A stretch of 53,000 nucleotides of DNA from Prevotella sp. (GCA_017548385.1 JAFZAE010000018.1:1-53000); one strand, 5' to 3'; positions 8,583-17,934 are shown, counted from the first letter of the stretch. Notes: generated from the sequence alone by a model not told the origin. Translations and numbers: made by a program.

Positions 8583-8914
8583 TAATCCGTTTCCGTGGCA
8601 GCCGTTTCCTCTGTTTCAGGATGGTCTTTCACCCACGTGTTATACAACTTGATAAGGTTGGATAGCCCCAATGCCTTCATGTTGGTATGATATACCACAT
8701 CGAGGCACAAGTTGAGCAGTTCCTTATCTTTTCCGGCATCGGAACTTAGGAGTGAACGGATGTTGAATTTCAACTTGTCGAGCACACTCTCATCCACGAT
8801 GCCATTGCTATCTACCAGATTGTCAAGCAATTTATAGTTCTTGAGTGTCTGCAGATGGCTGTCGTCCACATTGATGCTGCGGGTGCCAGATAAATTAGCC
8901 TGTATTTTTTGCAT
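8582..8914 (-). CDS. Small hypothetical protein (110 aa)
   Basis: Soluble, mostly helical protein with no recognised domain. It is rich in Leu, Asp and Lys (TLKNYKLLDNLVDSNGIVDE), with an acidic, Thr-rich tail (PETEETAATETD). It sits 27 nt after the amidase/golvesin gene and overlaps the ygiQ start by one base, so it is very likely translated as part of that unit. Function unknown. Confidence 0.75.
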   Translation of the reverse strand: MQKIQANLSGTRSINVDDSHLQTLKNYKLLDNLVDSNGIVDESVLDKLKFNIRSLLSSDAGKDKELLNLCLDVVYHTNMKALGLSNLIKLYNTWVKDHPETEETAATETD

Positions 8915-8941
8915 AATATAAAATTGGGTTGTTAGGGTATC

Positions 8942-11857
8942 TTATTTGAGAAGATAGTTTAGGATGCCTCGCATGATGGCATTGCGCTGTGTTGCGTCTT
9001 TGATGCACTCAAAGGGGAACCCCATTGTCAGGCAACGGTAGTCGCGGCCGCTGTATGCCACGGCGGCATCCTTGCCGTCGGAATATCTCATCACACAACT
9101 CGAGGTAGAGAGATGCTGGAGAACGTCTGGCGATGTGGCAGCATAATGCTCTTCGTTCAGTGTGCGGTAGGTGTCGAATTTCATGCCAAGTCCTTCGACC
9201 ATGCCATTGGTATTGCTACGGTCGGTTCCACCTTGACGCAGTTTCAGCACCTCGGCCATAAACTGCTGTTCGCTTGGTGTGGTCATGTCGCTGCTCACAT
9301 ATGACCCACTGATTAATAAACTGCCATGGTTGTTGACGAAGGAACGTAGGCGTTTTTGCATGTTGGCGGAGAACGTCTTGTAAAGCAACAGGGAGTGGCC
9401 GTCATCCTTCTCTAGTCCAAAGAGTAGGTCGATGCAGTCGATGTCGTGTGTCTTGGCTTTTCCAGATTCCAAGGCTTCGCTCGAACAACTGACAATATTA
9501 TATTTCTTGGCAGAATTGACGGCTTCGGCATGTGTGATGACATAGTCGAAGTTATTACCCTCAATAAACCGACCTATCAGTTCTTCACTGCAGTAGCCAA
9601 GTGCCCCGGGGCCCTCCCGACCGCGGCGTGAATTGTCGAATACCGTTTGTCGGCCACTCCAGCCGCAAGTACGTCCGTAAGTCACGCCGATGTCGTCGTC
9701 AAGGTCGAAACCTTTCTGGCTGCCATTATCTACCACGGCTGGTGATGAAAGGCGGTGGAATCCGTTGACAATCATCACCGTCTTTTTTGCATTGGGTTGT
9801 ATGCAGGCAGACAACACCTCTGTGGGGAAGCTTTCGCCGCCTCGGTTGCTGGCAGTCACCTTGAAATGATACAATACACCTGGTTGGGCATTCACAGTGC
9901 ATGAGGTACCCTTGATGACAATACCATTGTCGAAACCACTGCTGTTGGTAGCTGTGTACAGAATATATTCAGATGGATTGGCAGATGACTCCTGAGGGTC
10001 TTTTACTGGATTCCAACTGAGTTTCAGTTTTTCGCGTGATGAGATTTCTATCCTGAAATTCCGTGGAGCCAATGGCTGCACCACGTATTTTGTACCGTGA
10101 GTGTGGCAGATTTCCCTAAGCAACGTTTTGTATATGGAACGGGCTAGATAAAAACGGAAGTTGGGATCAAGACCATAGCGCATATCGCCAAAGTTTTGAT
10201 GCGACATGGTCTCAAGGATGGCTGAGGGAACCAAGGGCTCACGTGTCTCGCTGTAATTGCGGTTGTATAGTACACGGCGCTTCCAGTTGCCAAACTTCCC
10301 TTGAAGGTCAGCATAGGCATTGTAGAGCAAAGCATCGGCTAGGTCGTAGGAAGCCCAGCGTGAGATACCACCATTTAATTTCCCTTTCGTGTAGTCTGTG
10401 CTGCAGATAGAGAGAGTACCCACAAGGTCGTTGCCACCATTCTTGTCGTATCCTGCATCGCTATGTACGGAGAGCACCAATTCCAATGGCACACCCAGTC
10501 CACGATAGGTAGGGACGTAAGTGGAGCCTCCGGCAAGCCAAGTGCCATAATATGTGCGTGCGGTATAGTCGTCTTTGTAGTCTTCGTTATATCGGCAATA
10601 AACACTATCGGGGGCACCACCCCATTGAGCGGAGTAACGAGTACCCTCTAAACAACGTGGCATGCCGCTGGTACGTCCACCACGCACCACGTTGCCCATA
10701 CCACCACCAAAGCGCACAGCATCGGCTGTGACCACGCCATTCCGCTTGCTGTAATTGGTCAGCACAACCATATTACGTCGGTTACAGCCTTTATCGAAGT
10801 CGAATGTACCCAGATAGACCCATGTGCCGCCACCCATGCGCTGGTTGACGCTGAAAGTGGTCTGTTGGCCTTTGTGAATGACGGTATATTGGGCATCGTC
10901 GATAGAATTTTCTAAGGTCTGGTAACTTACATAGACGGCATATTTGCCAGCTTCGGGGATATCGGGTTGGTACAACGCCTGGCTGATGTTTTTCTTGGAT
11001 GATGCCATGGCCATACGAGCCGTGCCCGACTTAAACGGATTCTCATGGCCGTTCAGACGGGCAATGTTGGCAAATCCACTGCCAGGTGTGTTCCCCCATT
11101 CAGAACTGCCGACAGTCTCCTTATAATAAGAGGATCCGCTGTCATTGTCTACGATGACTTCATTCCGTTGCCAGTCGCGCTCACGCGGTGACCACACCAC
11201 TGCGCCGGCATTCTCTAGCATAGGTATGAGATAAGGGATGACGATGGTCTGCGTGAAAAGGTCCTCGGTCGTGCAAAACAAATTCGGACGCTGCCATTTC
11301 CATGCCCCTTTACCAATATCGTAGTAGCGGCCATGGCTGGCAGCAACGCTAAGGTGCCGACCTTCCAAACCACGTGAAATCTCGTTGGGGCGGGAGAGGT
11401 TGGTTACCCATGGTCTTCCTTCATATTCCAATCCCTGCCAGGTACGGTTTTTGTCGGGATGGTCGTCAAGGCGACTTGGAATCAGGTCGTCGATTGTTTG
11501 TCCATGGGTGCGTACAGAGAGTTTGTAACCATGATAGGCATTGGGTAGTCTATTCTCTATCTGTTGGTAGATTCTCTTTACCACTTCAGGTGTGAATTCC
11601 TGTTCCGAGAACTTGGTATCGGCCGTGATGGTGATGTATCGGCTATCGTTGTTGACGACACATGACTCAAGAGTCGACCGCACAGGAAAACCAGACAGTC
11701 CCTCACCATAATTCTCAAAGTAACTTTTGAGAATCCGGTCAAGGCTAGCCTTGTCGGAAGATGTTTGCGCCATTATCAGGGTAGGGGAAAGAATGCAAAT
11801 AAGAACCAATACAATCCGCCACCGCTTCATCTTTTTTAATCTAATGTTCATTTCCAA
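8942..11857 (-). CDS. Exported amidase-like protein with golvesin and FN3 domains
   Basis: Relatives are often labelled xanthan lyase or FN3-domain protein. After a signal peptide (an ATG at 11830 gives the compact form MKRWRIVLVLICILSPTLIMAQ with the tail split off), the elements of a zinc MurNAc-L-alanine amidase (Amidase_3) appear in order: SHGRYYDIG near 176, a Glu in CTTEDLFTQTIVIPYLIPML near 200, VHSDAGYD near 467 and SAILETMSHQNFGDM near 550. A golvesin-like beta domain (GKYAVYVSYQTLEN through VTADAVRFGGG, about 300-390) is inserted between the second and third. An FN3 domain (about 600-690) and a flavodoxin/amidotransferase-like carboxyl domain follow. Probable periplasmic peptidoglycan or glycan-linked amidase; activity is inferred. 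Confidence 0.82.
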   Translation of the reverse strand: MEMNIRLKKMKRWRIVLVLICILSPTLIMAQTSSDKASLDRILKSYFENYGEGLSGFPVRSTLESCVVNNDSRYITITADTKFSEQEFTPEVVKRIYQQIENRLPNAYHGYKLSVRTHGQTIDDLIPSRLDDHPDKNRTWQGLEYEGRPWVTNLSRPNEISRGLEGRHLSVAASHGRYYDIGKGAWKWQRPNLFCTTEDLFTQTIVIPYLIPMLENAGAVVWSPRERDWQRNEVIVDNDSGSSYYKETVGSSEWGNTPGSGFANIARLNGHENPFKSGTARMAMASSKKNISQALYQPDIPEAGKYAVYVSYQTLENSIDDAQYTVIHKGQQTTFSVNQRMGGGTWVYLGTFDFDKGCNRRNMVVLTNYSKRNGVVTADAVRFGGGMGNVVRGGRTSGMPRCLEGTRYSAQWGGAPDSVYCRYNEDYKDDYTARTYYGTWLAGGSTYVPTYRGLGVPLELVLSVHSDAGYDKNGGNDLVGTLSICSTDYTKGKLNGGISRWASYDLADALLYNAYADLQGKFGNWKRRVLYNRNYSETREPLVPSAILETMSHQNFGDMRYGLDPNFRFYLARSIYKTLLREICHTHGTKYVVQPLAPRNFRIEISSREKLKLSWNPVKDPQESSANPSEYILYTATNSSGFDNGIVIKGTSCTVNAQPGVLYHFKVTASNRGGESFPTEVLSACIQPNAKKTVMIVNGFHRLSSPAVVDNGSQKGFDLDDDIGVTYGRTCGWSGRQTVFDNSRRGREGPGALGYCSEELIGRFIEGNNFDYVITHAEAVNSAKKYNIVSCSSEALESGKAKTHDIDCIDLLFGLEKDDGHSLLLYKTFSANMQKRLRSFVNNHGSLLISGSYVSSDMTTPSEQQFMAEVLKLRQGGTDRSNTNGMVEGLGMKFDTYRTLNEEHYAATSPDVLQHLSTSSCVMRYSDGKDAAVAYSGRDYRCLTMGFPFECIKDATQRNAIMRGILNYLLK

Positions 11858-11875
11858 TCATCAATTGTTTATATA

Positions 11876-11949
11876 TAGGAGTTCAGGCCTTTGGCTTTAG
11901 AATCTAGACATAACGTAATTACGTCGTAATTAAAGTCTAACAACTCCTA
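11876..11949. repeat. Nested inverted repeat between the acyltransferase and amidase genes
   Basis: Three inverted repeats lie one inside another: outer TAGGAGTT (11876-11883) with AACTCCTA (11942-11949), middle TAGAC (11905-11909) with GTCTA (11935-11939), and core TAATTACG-T-CGTAATTA (11916-11932). The outer right arm covers the stop codon of the acyltransferase gene. There is no T-run, so it is not a standard terminator. Confidence 0.7.
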
Positions 11950-12516
11950 ACTATGATTCTCCTCTTCTTCACCAATTGTGAATTTTTCAGGATGTTTCCC
12001 TTTGAAGTCCTTGAAATATCGCTTTATTTCCTTCATCTCTTTTTCGATGTCGCCACTGGGCATCATCGAATGAATACATTCTATATATTTACGTTCGTAA
12101 TCCACACCATAGAGCAGGATAGGAATGCCAGCCTTCTGGGCGATAATGTAGAATCCCTTCTTCCAATTGGGATTAGCCGACCGTGTGCCCTCGGGGGTGA
12201 TGGTAAGCTTGAATGTGTCGCTTTTACGGGCAGTCTCTGCCAAATTGTCTGTCAAACTAGTGCGTTTGTCGCGCCAGACAGGGATGCCTCCCATACGTTT
12301 GAATAAAATGCCCAATGGCCAGAAAAACCATTCCTTTTTCATCAGGAAATTGATTTTCCAACCTTCAGCACCGGAATAGAGTTTACCTAAAATAAAATCC
12401 CAATTACTTGTATGGGGGGCAAGACAAATGATAAATTTGTCAGGATGGGGGGCGGTCACATTCTTTGTCCACCCCATACGCTTATACAAAAGCCAATTAC
12501 AAAATTTCTTCCACAT
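11947..12516 (-). CDS. Lysophospholipid/1-acylglycerol-3-phosphate acyltransferase family protein
   Basis: PlsC-type acyltransferase expected to acylate lysophospholipids or glycerophosphate at the inner membrane. The catalytic block APHTSNWD (HxxxxD, about 33-40) and the substrate block TPEGTRS (about 107-113) are both present, and a hydrophobic stretch (EWFFWPLGILFKRMGGIPVW) lies between them. At 189 aa it is a short family member. It begins 7 nt after the preceding gene and is probably co-transcribed with it. Confidence 0.9.
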   Translation of the reverse strand: MWKKFCNWLLYKRMGWTKNVTAPHPDKFIICLAPHTSNWDFILGKLYSGAEGWKINFLMKKEWFFWPLGILFKRMGGIPVWRDKRTSLTDNLAETARKSDTFKLTITPEGTRSANPNWKKGFYIIAQKAGIPILLYGVDYERKYIECIHSMMPSGDIEKEMKEIKRYFKDFKGKHPEKFTIGEEEENHS

Positions 12517-12523
12517 GACAATG

Positions 12524-12799
12524 TTATGCGCTTAGGTTACCGATATGGTCGATAATCTCCATGATTTCCTCCGTGAAAGCATTTGCCAGATGGTCATAAT
12601 ATTTTTTCTTGCTCATGCCTGGTTCAGGATGAGAGATTCGGCTGACAAAGTCCTCTCTAATCAGGAGAATAGATTTCAAAAGCGAGTCTACGTTGTCATT
12701 GTGCGGTTTTCCACTGTAAAGTGAGGCTGCAACGGTCTCAGCAAAGATGTCCGTGCAGATGTTGTTGATAGTCTTTTTTAAACCTTTTTTGCTTGCCAT
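12524..12799 (-). CDS. Small hypothetical protein (91 aa)
   Basis: Helical, soluble protein starting MASKKGLKKTINNICTDIFA; I do not recognise a named domain. The reading frame is open upstream to 12877 and would add a hydrophobic 26-residue stretch. The ATG at 12799 is preferred because the protein then begins with a compact basic segment, and because a -7 box (TATTTTTG on the minus strand, 12884-12877) covers the longer start. It is followed after 7 nt by the acyltransferase gene. Confidence 0.72.
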   Translation of the reverse strand: MASKKGLKKTINNICTDIFAETVAASLYSGKPHNDNVDSLLKSILLIREDFVSRISHPEPGMSKKKYYDHLANAFTEEIMEIIDHIGNLSA

Positions 12800-12876
12800 A
12801 TCAGTAGTTGAATGATGTAGTGTAACAAGTGTGAAAACAATCATGCAAAACGAGAAGAACAAAACAAATATTGTCA

Positions 12877-12884
12877 CAAAAATA
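12877..12884 (-). promoter_or_regulatory. -7 promoter element before the 91-aa gene
   Basis: TATTTTTG on the minus strand, the TAnnTTTG form, about 78 nt before the start codon. The -33 partner is weak (ATTG about 23 nt upstream). Confidence 0.5.
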
Positions 12885-13020
12885 TACCGAGTTGCTGCTC
12901 GTGCTTACAATTTCAAGCAAAGATAATGAAAAAAAACGTATTTGCAAGAGGTTAAGCCAAAAAAAATACAAAGATTTAAATTTTTGAACATTTTATTTCA
13001 TTTATCTCATGAAAAATGAG

Positions 13021-13028
13021 TAATTTTG
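13021..13028 (+). promoter_or_regulatory. -7 promoter element of pfp
   Basis: TAATTTTG followed by CA, a good Bacteroidetes -7 box. No clear TTTG at the right distance upstream. It implies a leader of about 125 nt before the pfp start; I see no recognisable riboswitch in that leader. Confidence 0.6.
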
Positions 13029-13159
13029 CACGGCTTATATTGGAACAACATCTCTTCGTAAGTAAAGGAAGTCCTCGATTTAATAGTTATGAGGTCTTAG
13101 GTTTGAGAGTTATGAAGTGAAATTGGAAATACATTTTATATAAAAGAAAAAGATCAATT

Positions 13160-14803
13160 ATGGAAAAAAGCGCATTGCAGCTGGCAAGGGCCAACTATCA
13201 GCCCAAATTGCCAATAGCTCTTCAAGGTGCAGTGAAAGTGAAAGAGGGTGAACCCACTCAGAGTGTCGACAATCAAGAAGAAATCAAGCAACTCTTCCCC
13301 AATACCTACGGCATGCCGTTGGTAGAATTTGTTCAGGGTGAGGCTTGCGAGCACGAACCAATGAATGTGGGTGTTATTCTCAGTGGTGGACAAGCTCCTG
13401 GTGGCCACAACGTGATTTGTGGTATTTTTGATGCATTGAAAAAACTAAATCCTGAAAATCGTCTTTATGGATTCCTGATGGGACCTGGCGGACTTGTTGA
13501 CCATCATTACAAAGAGTTGACCGCCGACATCATCGACAACTATCGCAACACAGGTGGTTTTGACATGATAGGAAGCGGACGTACAAAACTCGAGAAGGTG
13601 GAACAGTTCGAGAAGGGTCTGGAAGTGATTCGCGAACTGAATATCAAGGCCATTGTTATCATTGGTGGTGATGATTCCAATACAAATGCCTGTGTGCTTG
13701 CTGAATATTATGCAGCCAAGAACTATGGCGTACAAGTAATTGGATGCCCGAAGACAATCGATGGAGACTTGAAAAATGACCAAATCGAGGCAAGTTTCGG
13801 ATTCGACACAGCCACAAAGACATATTCTGAACTTATTGGCAATATTGAGCGCGACTGTAATTCTGCACGCAAATATTGGCATTTCATCAAACTGATGGGA
13901 CGCTCAGCAAGTCATATTGCTTTGGAGTGCGCATTGCAATGCCAGCCCAATATTTGCATCGTTTCAGAGGAAGTGGAGGCAAAGGACCAGACACTTAATG
14001 ACATCGTCGAGCAAATTTGCAAGGCTGTGGCAAAACGTGCAGAGGACGGCAACAATTACGGTGTAGTGCTCGTACCCGAGGGACTCATCGAGTTCATTCC
14101 TGCTATTGGTAGACTAATCGACGAACTTAATGATCTGCTCGCCGCTCACGGAAACGAATACAAGGATCTGGAGCCAGAGGCACAGCGTGAGTATATCCTC
14201 AAGCACCTCAGCAAAGAGAATGCTGCTACATTTGAGACACTCCCCGAGGACGTAGCACATCAGCTCTCCCTCGATCGTGATCCTCACGGCAATGTGCAGG
14301 TGTCACTCATTGAGACAGAAAAACTTCTCTCTGATATGTGCGTTGCTCAATTGGCCAAGTGGGCGAAGGAAGGTAAGTATGTGGGCAAGTTCGCTACACT
14401 CCATCACTTCTTCGGATATGAGGGACGTTGCGCCACTCCGTCGAACTTCGATGCAGACTATTGCTATGCCTTGGGTACCAGCGCAGCACAACTCATTGCT
14501 AACGGCAAGACCGGATACATGGCTATCGTGCAGAATACCACAGCCCCAAGAGATGAATGGAAGGCTGGTGGTGTGCCCATCACTATGATGATGAATATTG
14601 AGCGCAGAAACGGTGAGAATAAACCTGTTATCAAGAAAGCCCTTGTCAAACTCGATGGCAATCCATTCAAGACATTTGTTTCCATGCGCGACAAATGGGC
14701 AAGGGAGACTTGCTATGTATATCCTGGTCCAATCCAATATTGGGGACCTGAAGAGGTGTGCGATACCACGACTATCACATTGTCGTTGGAAAAAGCAAAA
14801 TAA
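13160..14803 (+). CDS. pfp: Diphosphate--fructose-6-phosphate 1-phosphotransferase
   Basis: Phosphorylates fructose 6-phosphate with pyrophosphate, reversibly, in glycolysis/gluconeogenesis. Family marks: [11 protein letters not shown] near 75-85, GGDDSNTNA near 169 (the second Asp, where ATP-dependent enzymes have Gly, favours PPi over ATP) and [11 protein letters not shown] near 196 (PKTIDGD is also the PPi type). The length of 547 aa matches the long plant/spirochaete-like group. It stands alone behind its own promoter and is followed by a strong terminator. Confidence 0.96.
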   Translation: MEKSALQLARANYQPKLPIALQGAVKVKEGEPTQSVDNQEEIKQLFPNTYGMPLVEFVQGEACEHEPMNVGVILSGGQAPGGHNVICGIFDALKKLNPENRLYGFLMGPGGLVDHHYKELTADIIDNYRNTGGFDMIGSGRTKLEKVEQFEKGLEVIRELNIKAIVIIGGDDSNTNACVLAEYYAAKNYGVQVIGCPKTIDGDLKNDQIEASFGFDTATKTYSELIGNIERDCNSARKYWHFIKLMGRSASHIALECALQCQPNICIVSEEVEAKDQTLNDIVEQICKAVAKRAEDGNNYGVVLVPEGLIEFIPAIGRLIDELNDLLAAHGNEYKDLEPEAQREYILKHLSKENAATFETLPEDVAHQLSLDRDPHGNVQVSLIETEKLLSDMCVAQLAKWAKEGKYVGKFATLHHFFGYEGRCATPSNFDADYCYALGTSAAQLIANGKTGYMAIVQNTTAPRDEWKAGGVPITMMMNIERRNGENKPVIKKALVKLDGNPFKTFVSMRDKWARETCYVYPGPIQYWGPEEVCDTTTITLSLEKAK

Positions 14804-14819
14804 TCATAGATTAATCAAG

Positions 14820-14860
14820 CCGCCGACACTTTGTGACATGTGGAGTGTCGGCGGTTGTTT
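14820..14860 (+). terminator. Rho-independent terminator of pfp
   Basis: A perfect 11-bp stem, CCGCCGACACT (14820-14830) with AGTGTCGGCGG (14844-14854), is followed by TTGTTTT. It lies just before the lysozyme gene and contains that gene's alternative GTG start, which argues for the later ATG. Confidence 0.9.
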
Positions 14861-14865
14861 TACAC

Positions 14866-15798
14866 ATGTCGAAGTCCCAAAACATATCGATGTCTGGAAA
14901 ACACCAACGTCCACCAAAGGATAGTACCAGTCAACCGCAGGGAAAAGACGGGAGAGTGAAGGCTTTCCTTAAATATGTTGTTGGCAAAAGGGGGTGGATT
15001 GTGGCTCTTTTCATCAGTATTGTATATGTATTGGTGTTCTTTACTTTTTTTGTCGAACCCTTTGGGTTTAGGTGGAAGGCCAAATACGGTGAACCTGTCT
15101 ATCCCAACATCGATGGTATTCACGGTATAGACATCAGTCATCATCAAGGAATAATCGACTGGAGTAAACTCAGAAATGCTATGGTGGCAAAAAACCCTGT
15201 GCGTTTTGTCATTATCAAGGCTACTGAGGGTGCCGACCATGTGGATGAAAGGTTTGAGGATAATTTTGATCAAGCCCTCGACCATGGGTTCATCAGAGGC
15301 GTCTATCATTTCTGGAGCAACCAATCTACGGCGCGTGAACAGGCTTATTTCTTTCTTAGTAAAGTGAAGTTGGAGAATGGAGATTTGCCTCCAGTGTTAG
15401 ATGTGGAGAGCAAAGCCGATGAAATGTCGGACGAGGATTTCCAACAGGAAGTCTTGGCATGGTTACATATCGTGGAGGACAAATATCACACCAAACCTAT
15501 AATATATACAAATTATAAATTCAAGGAAACCTATCTCAGCGGACCAAGATTTGACGACTATCCTTATTGGATAGCACATTATTATGTTCCTGAAGTACAG
15601 TATACGGGCAAGTGGAAATTTTGGCAGCATACCGATGTGGGAAGGCTACCTGGAATAAAAGGCTATGTTGACTTAAATATCTACAATGGTAGTTATTATG
15701 ACTTGAAAAAACTCACTATCAATTATGTTCCACCACAGGAAATCTTCAATCGCGATAGAGCAGATGATAGTGAAGAAGAGATAGAGTCTGATGTCTAG
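14866..15798 (+). CDS. GH25 family lysozyme, membrane-anchored
   Basis: Glycoside hydrolase family 25 (Chalaropsis-type muramidase), cutting the MurNAc-GlcNAc bond of peptidoglycan. A cytoplasmic amino tail of about 40 residues is followed by one membrane helix (WIVALFISIVYVLVFFTFFV), so the enzyme is probably anchored and faces the periplasm. The catalytic fold begins GIDISHHQGIIDW, with FVIIKATEG, GVYHFW and LPPVLDVES holding the usual acidic residues. The carboxyl end is acidic (DDSEEEIESDV). The ATG at 14866 is chosen because the earlier GTG (14833) lies inside the pfp terminator. Confidence 0.92.
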   Translation: MSKSQNISMSGKHQRPPKDSTSQPQGKDGRVKAFLKYVVGKRGWIVALFISIVYVLVFFTFFVEPFGFRWKAKYGEPVYPNIDGIHGIDISHHQGIIDWSKLRNAMVAKNPVRFVIIKATEGADHVDERFEDNFDQALDHGFIRGVYHFWSNQSTAREQAYFFLSKVKLENGDLPPVLDVESKADEMSDEDFQQEVLAWLHIVEDKYHTKPIIYTNYKFKETYLSGPRFDDYPYWIAHYYVPEVQYTGKWKFWQHTDVGRLPGIKGYVDLNIYNGSYYDLKKLTINYVPPQEIFNRDRADDSEEEIESDV

Positions 15799-15819
15799 AG
15801 CCTAAGATCTTATATCTTA

Positions 15820-16688
15820 TTAATTTGACAATGTAATTGCGGCCCATTCACCGATTTGGCGTCGATGGATAAGTTTTAGTCCGAGTTCTTGAGCTTTTTC
15901 AATAAGTGAATCAGTGTCTTCCACGTAAAATCCACTCAGAATCAGTTTGGCATCTGATGCCATCACCTCATGGAAGGAGGGGAGGTCTGACAAGAGAATG
16001 TTGCGGTTGATATTGGCCATTAAAATATCGAACACTCCACTTACATGGGAGAGCACATGGCGGTCGCCGGTAAATACCTCCAGGTTTTCCACATTATTTA
16101 ATATTGCATTGTGACGGGTGTTGTCTACACTCCACTCATCGATGTCGTAGGCAACCACATCGCTTGCACCAGCCTTTGAAGCAGCGATTGATAGTATACC
16201 AGTGCCGCATCCACAGTCTAGCACACGCTTGTTATTTAGAGGTATTTGAAGCAGTTCCTCAAGCACCATGCGTGTTGTTTCATGGGTGCCTGTGCCAAAG
16301 CCATCTTTGCGTCTATCACAATGTCAAGACGGTTGGGAACGTTTACCTCGACAGGATGGTGAGGGTCGTGGATGATGCACTTGTTGCCAATTTCGATGGG
16401 TTCGAAGCCTTCGGCTTCCCATGTCTCATTCCAGTCTTTGTAATCAGCGTCTTCGATGGTATATTTCACACCGATGTCAGGCAAGGGGAAATCCTGCAAT
16501 ATTTGGTCTAGGCGCTCTTTATCAAACAGGTCGGTCTGCACATACCCGATGATGCCTTCGTCGGTGTCCTCAAAGGATTCAAGGCCGGCGTCAGCGGCAA
16601 GGCCAGCCAGAACGTCACGGGCTGTTTGCAAAAAAACTTTTGACATTTCCTTTGCCTCAAATACGAAGTTAAGCTGATAGTATTTCAT
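15820..16688 (-). pseudogene. prmA: Ribosomal protein L11 methyltransferase, frameshifted
   Basis: PrmA methylates ribosomal protein L11 using S-adenosylmethionine. The amino part (MKYYQLNFVFEAKEMSKVFL to IDAKMA) and the carboxyl part (VLEELLQIPLNNKRVLDCGC onward, with the SAM site LDCGCGTGILS) lie in different frames. The join is at the conserved motif that should read AFGTGTHETTRM: the minus strand has GCTTTGGC near 16297-16300, one base short, so translation leaves frame there. The rest of both halves is intact and normal. The cause is either a recent one-base deletion or a sequencing/assembly error in a T-run; no slippery heptamer is seen. The start is taken at MKYYQ rather than the longer open frame to 16721. 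Confidence 0.88.
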
Positions 16689-16718
16689 ATTTTTCAGATT
16701 AAGATTGCTTTTCCACTG

Positions 16719-16726
16719 CAAAAATA
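16719..16726 (-). promoter_or_regulatory. -7 promoter element of prmA
   Basis: TATTTTTG on the minus strand, followed by CAG, about 30 nt before the prmA start codon. It is divergent from the promoter of the next plus-strand gene. Confidence 0.55.
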
Positions 16727-16792
16727 TATAAAAATAGGGAAAATCCTACTTTTCTATAGGGTTTTTCCGTATATTTGTATGTTAATCTGTAT

Positions 16793-16800
16793 TAATTTTG
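16793..16800 (+). promoter_or_regulatory. -7 promoter element of the aromatic low-complexity gene
   Basis: TAATTTTG followed by CA. A TTTG lies 15 nt upstream, shorter than the ideal 19 nt. The implied leader is about 27 nt. Confidence 0.6.
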
Positions 16801-16833
16801 CAGTAGATAAATAATAACTAAAGGGGAAAAGGT

Positions 16834-17934
16834 ATGAAAACAAAGTATTTACTATCGTTAATCATGGTATTTTTACCATTGACAATGGCTATGGCTCAGG
16901 ACGATTTGTATTACAAGCCCACAAAGCAAGTAAAGCCTGTAGAGACAAAGCCTGTGATTGAAGAATATGTGCCGAAAGGCCTTGACATGACTGTTGATGA
17001 GTACAACAAGCGTAATCTCAAAAGTTCGTATCAGGTAATTGGCACAGACTCTGTTGGTAACGACATCATTGAGTTTACGGTGGGTGATGGTACTTATCCG
17101 GAGAATGATACATTGCGCATCGACGAAAAATATTTCGACGATGAAAATGATTACACCTACACTTCACGCCTGGGACGCTATGATGGCTTCTATGGATGGT
17201 ATGACCCATTCTATAGCAGTTATTGGGGCTGGGGACCATATAGTTATTGGGGACCTTATGGTTTTTGGGGTCCTAGATATGGGTATTATAGCTCGTATTG
17301 GTGGCCCTCGTCATGGTATTGGGACTACTATTATGGATGGGGGTTCTACGACCCTTGGTATTACTCCTACTATTACCCATATAGCTATTGGGGATACTGG
17401 GGATATCCCTACTATTATGGCCATAGCTATTGGTATTCAGGAGGTGGAAGTTACCTGTCTAACTATAATAATCCCTCGAGGTATCATGGTACTGCAAGTG
17501 GAAGGCCTGCAAACGTAGGTAGCAGTTCACATGGGCATGGTGTATCCACAGCATCCCATGGCACCTTCGGCGGTCGCACTGTGTCAAAGAATAATTCATC
17601 ATACAGCAGTACTGGTAATCGCTCGACTTATCAAAGCGGAACAGTATCAGGATTTGGTGGCAATAGATCGTCAAGTTCATACAGTTCTTCCAATTCTTAC
17701 GGCTATTCTGGTTCATCCAGCAGCAGTTCAGGATATGGTGGTAGCAGGTCGTCCGGTTCATATAGTTCTTCCAGTTCATCATCCAGCAGTAGAAGTAGTT
17801 CGCCAAGTTATAGTGGCTCATCCAGTGGTGGCAGTTTCGGCGGCGGTGGCAGTCGCTCTGGCGGTAGCTTCAGTGGTGGTGGCAGTAGTCGCTCCAGTGG
17901 CGGCGGCGGTGGCGGCTTTGGAGGTCGCAGATAG
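16834..17934 (+). CDS. Exported Tyr/Trp/Gly-rich and Ser/Gly-rich low-complexity protein
   Basis: No enzyme family is recognised. A signal peptide (MKTKYLLSLIMVFLPLTMAMAQ with cleavage after AMA or AQ) is followed by an ordered, acidic segment to about residue 110. An extreme Tyr/Trp/Gly/Pro block runs from about 112 to 205 (units like YWGPYGFWGP and YYYPYSYWGYWG). The carboxyl part, about 215-366, is almost only Ser, Gly, Asn and Arg (SSSSSSSSRSSS, SGGGSSRSSGGGGGGFGGRR). Such compositions fit a structural, adhesive or phase-separating surface protein, which is inference. It is followed after about 60 nt by a FadL-type outer membrane protein, so the two may work together. Codon use is biased by the repeats, but the frame is intact. 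Confidence 0.8.
   Translation: MKTKYLLSLIMVFLPLTMAMAQDDLYYKPTKQVKPVETKPVIEEYVPKGLDMTVDEYNKRNLKSSYQVIGTDSVGNDIIEFTVGDGTYPENDTLRIDEKYFDDENDYTYTSRLGRYDGFYGWYDPFYSSYWGWGPYSYWGPYGFWGPRYGYYSSYWWPSSWYWDYYYGWGFYDPWYYSYYYPYSYWGYWGYPYYYGHSYWYSGGGSYLSNYNNPSRYHGTASGRPANVGSSSHGHGVSTASHGTFGGRTVSKNNSSYSSTGNRSTYQSGTVSGFGGNRSSSSYSSSNSYGYSGSSSSSSGYGGSRSSGSYSSSSSSSSSRSSSPSYSGSSSGGSFGGGGSRSGGSFSGGGSSRSSGGGGGGFGGRR

Noticed and set aside
13029..13159. Riboswitch in the pfp leader
   Set aside because: The leader is long enough, but I could not fold a known riboswitch or attenuator from it.
14833..14865. GTG start of the GH25 lysozyme
   Set aside because: It lies inside the perfect terminator stem of pfp, so it would be hidden and mostly untranscribed as an independent start.
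16290..16305. Programmed ribosomal frameshift in prmA
   Set aside because: No slippery heptamer or downstream pseudoknot is seen at the site.
16236..16721. Two separate genes instead of one broken prmA
   Set aside because: The halves match consecutive parts of one family and join exactly at a conserved motif with one base missing.
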